Positions 34,340-42,493 of a DNA stretch of 64,000 nt are shown one piece after another. Made by a program: the position numbers and the translations under genes. How positions within the stretch are numbered: the stretch's first letter is position 1; every line of letters begins with the position of its first letter. The DNA is from an uncultured Lachnospiraceae bacterium. GTDB taxonomy: Bacteria > Bacillota > Clostridia > Lachnospirales > Lachnospiraceae. The notes beneath the pieces were generated by a model. That model saw only the letters and a list, made by a program, of their open reading frames with translations, was not told the origin of the DNA and ran no database searches. The DNA lies in assembly GCA_947178125.1 (NCBI GenBank), contig CAMWXB010000010.1:1-64000 (forward strand), written 5' to 3'.

Positions 34340-37300
34340 ACAAAAATCTGTCATAAAAGGCATAAAAAAATATCTGTCACGGCGAAAACTGCTGTCACAG
34401 AAAAATAATTTGTCAAAAAACTACTATAGAATTGTCAGCATGCTTATGCTTCCTGCACTTATTGTGACACTTGTGTCAGAAAATGTGGCATTTGCAGCAG
34501 AGGAAAAGAAGGAAGAAACGCAGGAAAAAGAGGCTGCAGCAGAAACGGGAGCCGATGGAGCGGATGCAGTAGAAAGTGCGCTGGAGCAGGCAGAAGGAGA
34601 GATGACTGCGGTTTCGGCAGAGGGTAAAGAGGTGATTGCTGTCAGGACTGCCGAAGAACTTTTAGCGGTTGCCGAAAAATGTGACACGGATGTCTGGTCT
34701 GCTGATAAGCTGATAGAGCTGCAGGACGACATTTCCCTTGAGGGTATTGATTTTGAACCGATTGCAGTATTTGCGGGCACTTTTAACGGAAACGGACATA
34801 CGATCAGCGATTTTCATTATGTGGGTTACGGATATGCGGACGGTTTTTTTCGTTATATCGCGCCGACGGGCATTGTCCAGAACCTGACGATATCGGGCTG
34901 GGTCGAAGCGGAAAATGAAGAAAAGTGTACGGGCGGCTTTTGCGGTATTAATGGCGGCTGGATTCTGGAATGTACTTTTTCGGGACGGGTGGAAGGAAAG
35001 TCGGAAACCGGTGGTATTGTCGGGGAGAATGAAAGCACCGGTACGATCAGCACCTGTTCCGTCATCGGTTCGGTAACGGGATATGACCGGGCAGGCGGTA
35101 TTGCGGGCAGTAATTATGGTACGATTCGGAATTGTACGAACAAAGCGGGTATCAACAGCGACAGCTCCTGGCTGGAGGAAGCGGATGAGTCGGGACTGGA
35201 ATGGCTGCTGGAAGACATCGAGGAACGGAAGCTGATCAGCGGAACGGATATCGGCGGTATCGCGGGATATTCCAAAGGTCTTCTGATTAACTGCAATAAC
35301 GAGGGCGTTGTCGGTTACGAACATAACGGCTATAACATCGGCGGTATTGTGGGCAGACAGTCCGGGCAGGTCTTTTTCTGTAATAACAACGGTCAGGTGT
35401 ATGGGCGTAAGGATGTAGGCGGTATTGTCGGACAGATGGAGCCGTATATCAGTGTAGAAGAGGCGGAATCACTTTCGGAAGCAGTGCAGCGGCTTCACGA
35501 TCTGGTGGATATCTTTTTGAACGATGCCGGCAAGACACAGGATACGGTAAGTGCGGATTTTGATATTCTGCGCAGTCATTCGGATGAAGCGCTGAAAAAT
35601 GCGGATTCGATTGCAAACAAAACAACGGATTTTATTGATGATAATATTTCTGCGGTCAATGAGGCTGCCGACCGGATGCGTTACTGCATGGAGCAGATTC
35701 CCTATATTGCGGATGATGTTTCCTCTGCCATAGACAGCATGAATGAGACGGCGGAGGCACTTGGCAGAGTGGCCGATGTGCTCGACCTGAACGGAAAAGC
35801 CGGGGATACGGTATATGATGAGACGGCGCATGCCCGTTTGTCGCTCGTGTCCGGGGTAGGCGGTGACGTTTATACGAACAGCGCCCTGCCGGCAGAGGGG
35901 GAAACGGTTACACTGTCGGTTGTGCCGGAGGAAGGTTATCGGCTGAGTTATATCAGTGCGGCCGATGCTTCGAAAGCAACCCTTGAACTGACGATGCTCA
36001 GCGATACGGAGTACGCTTTTGTCATGCCTTCCGGAAATGTTGTGGTCAAAGCGGAGTTTGTATATGACGGTAGTGTCACATCGGATGCGGGAGACGGCAG
36101 CGTATCGGTGGTGGTGCCTCCTGCCGGTTCGAGAAACGACGCAAGCAGCGATGGAAGTCAGATAAACAACAATGACGGCCAGACGAATAGCAATGGAAGC
36201 CAGACAAACAGCAACGGCGGCCAGACAAATAATAATATCGGCCAGACAGGTAATGATGGCGCTGGTCTGGGCGTGGATGGGAACGCATCGACTGATGGCA
36301 CGGACGAATCTGATAATGGTGACAGCGGAGCAGAAAGCCCGGATGATCAGGTGGACGATGATGGAAATGAACTGGAGAGCGCTCCGGAAGACTTGGATGG
36401 CAGCAGGGAAGATGCAGGAAGCGAAAATACTGAAGAACAGGTCGAAGATTCAAACGCAACGGCGGAGGACGCGTCGGAACCGGATAACGGAACGGATGCA
36501 GCCAATGTTACGAATGAGGTGGCTATGCTGGATGATGGGAAAAACGATGCGGACCATCAGTTCAGAAAACTGGTCAACGCGACAGCAGCCTTGAATGGCG
36601 TGGAACATACGATTACGGTTTTGAAAAACGGAGATACGGAAAGTACGGTCAGTGCCTATGCGGACGATGTCGTAGTCATTAATGTGCAGCCGGACAGCGG
36701 CTGTCAGGCATCCATACATATAACGGCTGGCGGGGGAGAGATTTCTTTTACAGAGAAAATGGAAGGCCGTGCCTATCAGTTCACAATGCCAGATGCGGAT
36801 GTGGATGTAGCGGTCAGCTTCGTAAAAGCAGGGGTCATTGTGGAATCCAATGCGGGAGGTAAGGCGGATTATACCGTATCCGGCAGCAAACTTACACTGC
36901 AGGTCAGGCCGAATGCTGGCTATGCGGAAAAAGAACATCCAACCGTTGTCGATAGCGCCGGAAGTCAGCTGATGATTTCCAGAAAAAGTGCGGGGGCTTA
37001 TGTTTACGAGGTGGATATGACAAGTGCAAATCCGCCTGTCAGGGTGAAGATAACCTTTACGGCAAGTACGGACTCTGCGGCGGTAAGCGCTTCCAGAGAT
37101 AACCTGAGTGAGAACGTCAGTCTGTTAAAGACACAGATGCAGAGTGTTTCCGATACCATGTCAATAATTGACCAGCTTGTCAGCGGAAAGACATTGGATG
37201 ATATAAGGAATGATGAAGAACTGATCGGCTATATCCTGGATCTGGCGCAGGATTTATCCGATGCGGGAAATACACTTTCCTATATTTTGAGCGATCTTGC

Positions 37301-39053
37301 ATCCATCTCGAATGTCATGACTCCTTATATGGAGGAGGCGCTGAAGCAGGCGGATGTAGAAATGGATTATGTGATCGCCGATCTGGAGGATGTTTTTTCC
37401 GGTCTGGATTCCGCTTTTGACAGAGTTCGTTCAACGGTGGTCTATGTGACCGGTAAGTTTGATATTCAGTTTACGGAATTGGGTTCTGAAATGGATGAGT
37501 CCATTAACGGTCTGTTCGATCAGTTGAATGCGATTACGACCTATGCGGGCCAGATTAATGATGACCTCGATGTTCATTCCGATATTTTGGAAGCGGATAT
37601 GCATGCGGTAAACGATCAGATCAATTTTATTTTCCAACTGTTTGTAGAACGGATTGATGATGTGGAGGAACTGTATTTTGACGGAGACGGCTACGAGGAT
37701 ATTTCGGATGAAGATATCGACGCCAGTACGGCCGGCAAAGTGGAGCGTTCTGTTAACAACGGGGTCGTAAAGGGAGATATTAATGTCGGCGGAATTGCCG
37801 GCTCGATGGCGATCGACGAAGAGGATCCGGAAGGAAATGCAGCCGGAAGCGTGAATCGTTCCTTCGGAAGCCGCTATCTGACGAGATGCATTCTGACCGG
37901 CTGCGAAAATAACGGACAGATTACCGTCAAAAAGGATGGCGCCGGCGGAATTGTCGGTTATATGAATCTTGGCATTGTGACAGACTGTGAAGCTTACGGC
38001 AGTGTGGAGAGTACGGAAGGGGAATACGTCGGCGGTATCAGCGGGGAATCCCTGGCTTTGATCAGAAACTGCTGGTCGCTGACTTCTCTGAAAGGTTCCC
38101 GGTATGTCGGCGGAATCGCCGGCGCCGGTACGAAGATTCAAAACTGTCATGCAATGGTTCTGATTGATGGCGAGGCGGTGCGAAAAGGTGCAATTGTCGG
38201 CTGGCTGGAAACCGAAGAAGACGAACGGATTGGATTTAGCGAGGATATAAATGGCAATTTCTTTGTCGGCGGTACATTGTGTGGTATCGATGATGTGAGT
38301 TATGCCGGTATTGCCGAGCCAGTCACTTATGAGGAATTGCTGGCGGTAGAAGGAATCCCTCTGCAGTACAGACATTTGCAGCTGACTTTTATCGCAAACG
38401 ATAAAGTAGTGGACCAGATTGAAGTAAAATACGGCAAAGCCCTTTCAGAAATCGAGTTTCCGCAGGCGCCCCCTGTTCCAGGATGCTATGGAAAATGGCC
38501 GGATGTTACGGAAATGAAGATGATTGGAAATATTACGCTGGAGGCGGAATACAGCGACACGATTACGACGCTGACCAGCGTTGAAAAAGGAACTGTGGCA
38601 GTGGACAATACTGAGGAAAATCAGGATAAACCGTATGCGTATATCGAGGGAATCTATACGGATGATGCTGTCCTGTCTGCTTTTGTCACGGAATATACGG
38701 CACAGCAGACGAAAGAGGAAATGAATCAGAAGGCGGAGTCCGCTGTTTATGAAATTCGTGTAGAGAACGGCGGCCTGTCCGATGACACTGTATCCAGTGT
38801 ACGGCTTTTGAATCCTTATGGTAAGATCAGAACAGTATTCGGACTTGTTGATGGAACATGGCAGGAAATCAGCTATAAGGAATATGGCCAGTATATTCAG
38901 GTGAAAATGGCAGGTGTGTCGGCGGCTTACTGCATTGTATCTGGCGACCAGGCAGGATTCTGGATATGGTATGCTGCAGGCGGAGCAGTAGCTTTGCTGT
39001 TGATCGGGATTGCGGTCATGCGAAAACGCGGGAAACAGGAAAGAAAAGTGTGA
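34332..39053 (+). CDS. Giant GLUG-repeat surface protein
   Basis: A 1573-residue exported protein from ATG 34332 (agaggaggc upstream). After a basic start, a signal segment (about 33-50) and an acidic linker, GLUG-type repeats run from about 190 to 370 (motif G-G-I-V-G or G-G-I-A-G, many copies), then a coiled-coil region. Beta-sheet repeats of the type ending F-V/T-M-P-S/D follow near 560 and 810, split by a low-complexity N/Q/S/D stretch (36139-36280). A second coiled coil (about 920-1120) leads to another GLUG block (1150-1290). It ends with one membrane helix and R-K-R-G-K-Q-E-R-K. No LPXTG is present. The MMPL exporter gene overlaps it by 8 bases, so the two probably work together. Confidence 0.88.
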   Translation: MNRQKSVIKGIKKYLSRRKLLSQKNNLSKNYYRIVSMLMLPALIVTLVSENVAFAAEEKKEETQEKEAAAETGADGADAVESALEQAEGEMTAVSAEGKEVIAVRTAEELLAVAEKCDTDVWSADKLIELQDDISLEGIDFEPIAVFAGTFNGNGHTISDFHYVGYGYADGFFRYIAPTGIVQNLTISGWVEAENEEKCTGGFCGINGGWILECTFSGRVEGKSETGGIVGENESTGTISTCSVIGSVTGYDRAGGIAGSNYGTIRNCTNKAGINSDSSWLEEADESGLEWLLEDIEERKLISGTDIGGIAGYSKGLLINCNNEGVVGYEHNGYNIGGIVGRQSGQVFFCNNNGQVYGRKDVGGIVGQMEPYISVEEAESLSEAVQRLHDLVDIFLNDAGKTQDTVSADFDILRSHSDEALKNADSIANKTTDFIDDNISAVNEAADRMRYCMEQIPYIADDVSSAIDSMNETAEALGRVADVLDLNGKAGDTVYDETAHARLSLVSGVGGDVYTNSALPAEGETVTLSVVPEEGYRLSYISAADASKATLELTMLSDTEYAFVMPSGNVVVKAEFVYDGSVTSDAGDGSVSVVVPPAGSRNDASSDGSQINNNDGQTNSNGSQTNSNGGQTNNNIGQTGNDGAGLGVDGNASTDGTDESDNGDSGAESPDDQVDDDGNELESAPEDLDGSREDAGSENTEEQVEDSNATAEDASEPDNGTDAANVTNEVAMLDDGKNDADHQFRKLVNATAALNGVEHTITVLKNGDTESTVSAYADDVVVINVQPDSGCQASIHITAGGGEISFTEKMEGRAYQFTMPDADVDVAVSFVKAGVIVESNAGGKADYTVSGSKLTLQVRPNAGYAEKEHPTVVDSAGSQLMISRKSAGAYVYEVDMTSANPPVRVKITFTASTDSAAVSASRDNLSENVSLLKTQMQSVSDTMSIIDQLVSGKTLDDIRNDEELIGYILDLAQDLSDAGNTLSYILSDLASISNVMTPYMEEALKQADVEMDYVIADLEDVFSGLDSAFDRVRSTVVYVTGKFDIQFTELGSEMDESINGLFDQLNAITTYAGQINDDLDVHSDILEADMHAVNDQINFIFQLFVERIDDVEELYFDGDGYEDISDEDIDASTAGKVERSVNNGVVKGDINVGGIAGSMAIDEEDPEGNAAGSVNRSFGSRYLTRCILTGCENNGQITVKKDGAGGIVGYMNLGIVTDCEAYGSVESTEGEYVGGISGESLALIRNCWSLTSLKGSRYVGGIAGAGTKIQNCHAMVLIDGEAVRKGAIVGWLETEEDERIGFSEDINGNFFVGGTLCGIDDVSYAGIAEPVTYEELLAVEGIPLQYRHLQLTFIANDKVVDQIEVKYGKALSEIEFPQAPPVPGCYGKWPDVTEMKMIGNITLEAEYSDTITTLTSVEKGTVAVDNTEENQDKPYAYIEGIYTDDAVLSAFVTEYTAQQTKEEMNQKAESAVYEIRVENGGLSDDTVSSVRLLNPYGKIRTVFGLVDGTWQEISYKEYGQYIQVKMAGVSAAYCIVSGDQAGFWIWYAAGGAVALLLIGIAVMRKRGKQERKV

Positions 39054-39081
39054 GAAAAAAGCATGAGCAGTAAAAATGACG

Positions 39082-39100
39082 AGGGGGCGGTAAGCCCCCT
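39082..39100 (+). terminator. Terminator-like hairpin after the GLUG gene
   Basis: agggggc (39082-39088) pairs with gccccct (39094-39100); only tt precedes g, so the U-run is weak. The following 39101-39195 is AT-rich and ends in a promoter-like pair. Confidence 0.6.
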
Positions 39101-39165
39101 TGTTATATTATATAGGGATATAATCGTTAAAATCGCCTTTAGTTCAAAATAAGAAATATTGTTTT

Positions 39166-39195
39166 TTGTTTGCGTTTATTCTGGAATAGTATTTT
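39166..39195 (+). promoter_or_regulatory. Promoter-like pair abutting the left inverted repeat
   Basis: TTGTTT (39166-39171), an 18-bp spacer and TATTTT (39190-39195) point into the invertible segment and end one base before the left repeat. Both hexamers are imperfect. Confidence 0.4.
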
Positions 39196-39222
39196 TTCGC
39201 AGATTATTTTAATCTGTGAAAA
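39196..39222. repeat. Left 27-bp inverted repeat flanking the recombinase gene (IR-L)
   Basis: These 27 bases are the exact reverse complement of 40659-40685. The repeat is itself nearly symmetric: ttcgcagat and atctgtgaa are 9-base arms, complementary except one position, around a 7-base centre tatttta. This is the form of a tyrosine recombinase core site. Together with the right copy it predicts inversion of the DNA between. Confidence 0.9.
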
Positions 39223-39251
39223 CTATATAACAGTCAAAAGAACCGATTCAA
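39222..39251 (-). promoter_or_regulatory. Outward-facing promoter just inside the left inverted repeat
   Basis: On the minus strand a -35 TTGAAT (39251-39246), an 18-bp spacer and a -10 TATAGT (39227-39222) point left across IR-L. In the present orientation it faces the end of the GLUG gene. After inversion it would sit inside the right repeat and point at the TnpB-like gene. Inferred from sequence only. Confidence 0.4.
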
Positions 39252-40658
39252 AACAATGATAAGAACACCATCATTTTTACATACAAATTATACTTGTGCT
39301 GATAGGATTTGTCAAATGGAAAATGAATCCGGAGAAAGGCACTGACACAGTATACTTTTTGAATTGCAGCATGATGGAACAATACAGTTCAAATATATTT
39401 TCAATATTATGGCATAATATACCAAATTCTGCCAAAATTTTACTTATGATTCATAAAAAGGGATTATTATGGGTCAAAAAAATGGTCAGGAGGGAATCAA
39501 AAATGCCACGACGAGGAGAAAACATCCGGAAGCGGAAAGACGGACGATGGGAGGGACGCTACTATGTGCGGGAAACAGAGACCGACAAAAAAATCAGTCA
39601 TTCCGTATATGCCAAGACATACACGGAGGTAAAAGAAAAACTTGCAAAAGCAAAGCTGTCTATGGAAGTTACAGTAAGAGAACAAAGCGTGGATATGGAA
39701 CTCGATTTTTGCATGATGGCCGAAGAATGGCTCGAAGTTATTAAACACTCCAAAAAACATGCTACCTATGTGAAGTATTATTCTATCTACAAAAAACATA
39801 TCAGAAAAAAGTTAGAACATCTCTCGTTTGCACAGTTAAATGGAAGTATTTTGACATCGATTTTTCAGGAAAAAGAAAAACCGATGTTATCTGACAGCAT
39901 ACAGAAAAGTATTTCCTGCGTTCTGAACCAGATATTTTCTTATGCTTCTTTACATTATCATGTGAGAGCACCCTATTATGCATATCAGAAACAAAAAAAG
40001 CAAAATGAAAATGTCAAGGCTTTCAATCAGTCAGAACAGATGAAGCTGATACAATATTTATATGAGGAAATGGATATTTATAAACTGGGGATTATTATTT
40101 GTATATCGACTGGACTGCGTTTAGGTGAAATTTGTGCTCTGAAATGGAATGATATCGATTTACAGAGCGGCTTACTTTATGTAAACACGACCGTACAAAG
40201 GATCGCAATGAAAGGAAAAGATACCAGAACAATTCTTTTGGAGGGAGAACCAAAAAGCATATTTTCCAAGCGCGAAATTCCTTTATCAGACGAGATAACA
40301 AAACTGTTATTTTCTTATTACAACAAAAAGGAAACTTATGTGCTCAACAGAAATAAGCCTATGGAGCCGAGAACATATCAAAATAAATTCCAAAAATATT
40401 TGCAACTGGCGGGTATTCAAAAAAAGAATTTTCACAGCCTGAGACATACTTTTGCGACAAATTGTATCAGTAGTGGAACGGATATCAAAAGTCTTAGCGA
40501 GATTTTGGGCCATTCAGATGTCAAGATAACCTTAAACCGCTATGTACATCCGACAGTTGAAACAAAGCGTCATCATATGAATTCATTGTCTGTTATTTAT
40601 GGTCAATATTTGGGTCAACAATGAGAATGAATGCCTTATTTGAGTTGAAGCAGATGAT
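39223..40658. mobile_element. Predicted invertible DNA segment carrying the recombinase gene
   Basis: The 1436 bases between the two inverted repeats hold only the recombinase gene and its 280-base leader. Recombination between inverted sites would flip the segment, reverse the recombinase gene and move an outward-facing promoter from the left to the right end. The non-coding 39223-39502 shows that promoter, AT-rich sequence and no other clear element. Confidence 0.6.
39503..40624 (+). CDS. Tyrosine recombinase, probable DNA invertase of its own segment
   Basis: A 373-residue site-specific recombinase of the phage integrase family. The start ATG 39503 has ggaggg just upstream; the frame open from 39296 includes non-coding sequence. 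The N-terminal part has a basic arm-binding type segment (RRGENIRKRKDGRWEGRYYV region) and a SAM-like core-binding domain (about 70-165). The catalytic set is complete: R206 in STGLRLGEI, H311-x2-R314 in HSLRHTF, H337 in LGHSDV and the nucleophile Y347. Perfect 27-bp inverted repeats lie 281 bases before and 34 bases after it. It has no excisionase gene or cargo beside it, so inversion of its own segment is more likely than integration. Confidence 0.88.
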   Translation: MPRRGENIRKRKDGRWEGRYYVRETETDKKISHSVYAKTYTEVKEKLAKAKLSMEVTVREQSVDMELDFCMMAEEWLEVIKHSKKHATYVKYYSIYKKHIRKKLEHLSFAQLNGSILTSIFQEKEKPMLSDSIQKSISCVLNQIFSYASLHYHVRAPYYAYQKQKKQNENVKAFNQSEQMKLIQYLYEEMDIYKLGIIICISTGLRLGEICALKWNDIDLQSGLLYVNTTVQRIAMKGKDTRTILLEGEPKSIFSKREIPLSDEITKLLFSYYNKKETYVLNRNKPMEPRTYQNKFQKYLQLAGIQKKNFHSLRHTFATNCISSGTDIKSLSEILGHSDVKITLNRYVHPTVETKRHHMNSLSVIYGQYLGQQ

Positions 40659-40685
40659 TTTTCACAGATTAAAATAATCTGCGAA
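40659..40685. repeat. Right 27-bp inverted repeat flanking the recombinase gene (IR-R)
   Basis: Perfect reverse complement of 39196-39222, ending 50 bases before the start codon of the TnpB-like gene. Confidence 0.9.
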
Positions 40686-40735
40686 CGATTCATTTTTTGA
40701 TATTGTAGATTTCATTTTATTAAGGCAGGAGAAAC

Positions 40736-42103
40736 ATGGAGCCTGGTACGATTGTTAAGACGATTCACCAGCATAGCAAGACATCGCTATCGGATGAAGA
40801 TATGCAGAAACTTCAGGAGATTGCAGATGATTACAGTAAGGTGAAAAATTATGTCTATCAGCGGTATGGAAGTATTAACAGCCTTTCTAAGATTTATCCC
40901 GGCTATACGGTACAGAATGAGATGACACGAAGTGGGCGGAGGGCTGAACTGGGGCTGCCGTCCGTATATTTTTATCTCGCAATATTTGATGCCTTGGGAG
41001 ATATTAAGACTCAGTGGGCAAAAGTGAAATCAGAAATACTCAGGCGGATCAATAGAAATGAAGGCTTTACACAAGAAGACAGACATTATCTGCGGTTTGT
41101 AATGAAAATTGATATCTGCTTTTCCAATATTTTATGTGGAAAAAAGATGGAAATTCCAACAGAAATGGAAAGCAGATATGCAGAACTTATGTCTGGTGTA
41201 TCCGATGTGGAAAAACTCCACCGATATCTTCGCAGGCAGGTTCGTAAAAATCTGAATAAGATGCATACGGATAAGGCGGATGGATTTTTCATAACTGAAA
41301 GAGCGTATCGATATGGAGAGAATAATGAAGGAAGTGGCAAATGCCATGGAATTTATATTTCAACCAAGGAAAAACGCAAGCGTGTATTCGTACCATTGAC
41401 GGACACCAACCAATATAAAAAGCAGCTGTATATCAAGTTAAATAAAGAAAACAATACGATAGAAGTTGCAATTCCGAAAACGGTGGAAATACAGTATCAT
41501 GATGAATTTATCAATGAGATAGGGATTTCCATGGGGGTCTGGCAGATGTTCACGACCCATGAAGGACATGTATATGGAGAAAAATTGGGAGAGTTTCATA
41601 CCAATCTCGTAAATTTTATGAGGGACGGTGACAGAACTTATCACAGGGAAAAGCAGAGCAACCCGGGAAGAAAGAAATATCAGGATAAAAAAGCAAAACT
41701 TGAAGCAAGGCTCCATGACTATATCAATCGCGAACTTAACAGGATGATCGAAACCGAACGACCGAAGGTGTTTTATGTACCCAAACTTCCGAAAGCTGCT
41801 TTCGCGGGTGTGAATAAAAACATAAACTATTCTTTGGGCATATGGCAGAAAGGGTATATTAAGAAACGCTTTACCCAGAAATGCAGGGAAAACAATATAG
41901 AAATAGTGGAAGTGATAGGTAAGAACATCAGCCGGGAGTGCAGCAGATGCCGGGCGGAAGGAAAATATGTAAAAGATATTTTTAAGTGTGATAATTGTGG
42001 CTATGAGACAGACAAAAAACAGAATGCGGCAGCCAATGCCTTGTATAGAGGAAAGACAGACGGAAGGCTGAACAGATTATATCCATATTCCGAGGATATA
42101 TGA
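40736..42103 (+). CDS. Nuclease-dead TnpB-family protein, candidate RNA-guided repressor (TldR-like)
   Basis: A 455-residue protein with the TnpB architecture: helical N-terminal half, RuvC-like core and a C-terminal zinc ribbon with intact C402-x2-C405 and C418-x2-C421. The RuvC residues are gone. Motif I reads E-I-G-I-S-M-G with S265 where active TnpB has Asp; motif II reads F-Y-V-P-K-L with P349 in place of Glu; motif III reads D-K-K-Q-N-A-A with K428 where the Asp before x-N-A-A belongs. The rest of the frame is intact, so this is not a decaying gene. Dead TnpB proteins (TldR) have been described as RNA-guided transcription repressors. Start ATG 40736 follows ggcaggag; no TnpA is adjacent; a structured non-coding region follows. 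Confidence 0.85.
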   Translation: MEPGTIVKTIHQHSKTSLSDEDMQKLQEIADDYSKVKNYVYQRYGSINSLSKIYPGYTVQNEMTRSGRRAELGLPSVYFYLAIFDALGDIKTQWAKVKSEILRRINRNEGFTQEDRHYLRFVMKIDICFSNILCGKKMEIPTEMESRYAELMSGVSDVEKLHRYLRRQVRKNLNKMHTDKADGFFITERAYRYGENNEGSGKCHGIYISTKEKRKRVFVPLTDTNQYKKQLYIKLNKENNTIEVAIPKTVEIQYHDEFINEIGISMGVWQMFTTHEGHVYGEKLGEFHTNLVNFMRDGDRTYHREKQSNPGRKKYQDKKAKLEARLHDYINRELNRMIETERPKVFYVPKLPKAAFAGVNKNINYSLGIWQKGYIKKRFTQKCRENNIEIVEVIGKNISRECSRCRAEGKYVKDIFKCDNCGYETDKKQNAAANALYRGKTDGRLNRLYPYSEDI

Positions 42104-42206
42104 TAGATTTCAATGGAAATGTTGTGCAGATAAAATACAAAATACTGTATTTTTGTATTTTGACTGATGAATTTCAGACTGCATAAGATTTCCTGAAATA
42201 TAAAAA

Positions 42207-42268
42207 GCACATTCATGGCGTGAACACATTAAAGGAGTCATTGTGGTGTGTTCACCTCATGGATGTGC
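42207..42268. repeat. Long imperfect hairpin between the TnpB-like gene and the candidate guide RNA
   Basis: Arms 42207-42228 and 42247-42268 pair over 22 positions with one mismatch and two G-T pairs, around an 18-base loop that includes aaaggag. It may be a transcription barrier, an old IS200/IS605 end structure or the 5' part of the RNA. Confidence 0.7.
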
Positions 42269-42270
42269 AT

Positions 42271-42460
42271 GACGGTGTGGGTATTACGGAAACGTAAGTT
42301 GGGCATGCCAAGGCCTTTAGAACATTGAAGAATATTCAATGATGTATAAAGGTGCGAAGCCGGTTTTCAAAACAGGAATCAGAATATCGCATAGCATATT
42401 TTGAAGAATGTGTAGAGAACTGACAATACTCGTGAGAGTAACCAATGTGCCTTATTAACT
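42271..42460 (+). ncRNA. Candidate omega-RNA-like guide RNA of the TnpB-like protein
   Basis: Between the TnpB-like stop and the next gene (42104-42493) there is no ORF, but strong local folding: a nested hairpin ccttta/taaagg (42312 region) enclosing cattgaa/ttcaatg, a run gtaagttgggcatgccaagg typical in my memory of clostridial IS605 right-end RNAs, and a last hairpin tactc-gtga-gagta (42427-42440). In TnpB systems the guide follows the last hairpin, so 42441-42460 (accaatgtgccttattaact) is the guide candidate. Exact ends cannot be set by eye and no target could be assigned. Confidence 0.55.
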
Positions 42461-42493
42461 GAAATGTAAAATGGCATAAAGCAGGAGCGGTAT

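Noticed and set aside
33068..34363. A 431-codon open frame on the minus strand opposite the MMPL gene
   Set aside because: It is a shadow of the real gene: histidine- and arginine-rich translation without any domain, no ribosome site.
39296..39502. N-terminal extension of the recombinase from 39296
   Set aside because: It lacks a ribosome site and reads as AT-rich non-coding DNA, while ATG 39503 has ggaggg and a typical integrase start.
40632..40640. A 9-base match (tgccttatt) between the guide candidate and DNA just upstream of the TnpB-like gene
   Set aside because: Nine bases are expected about once by chance in both strands of a 64-kb window, and the flanking bases do not match. It is not evidence for autoregulation.
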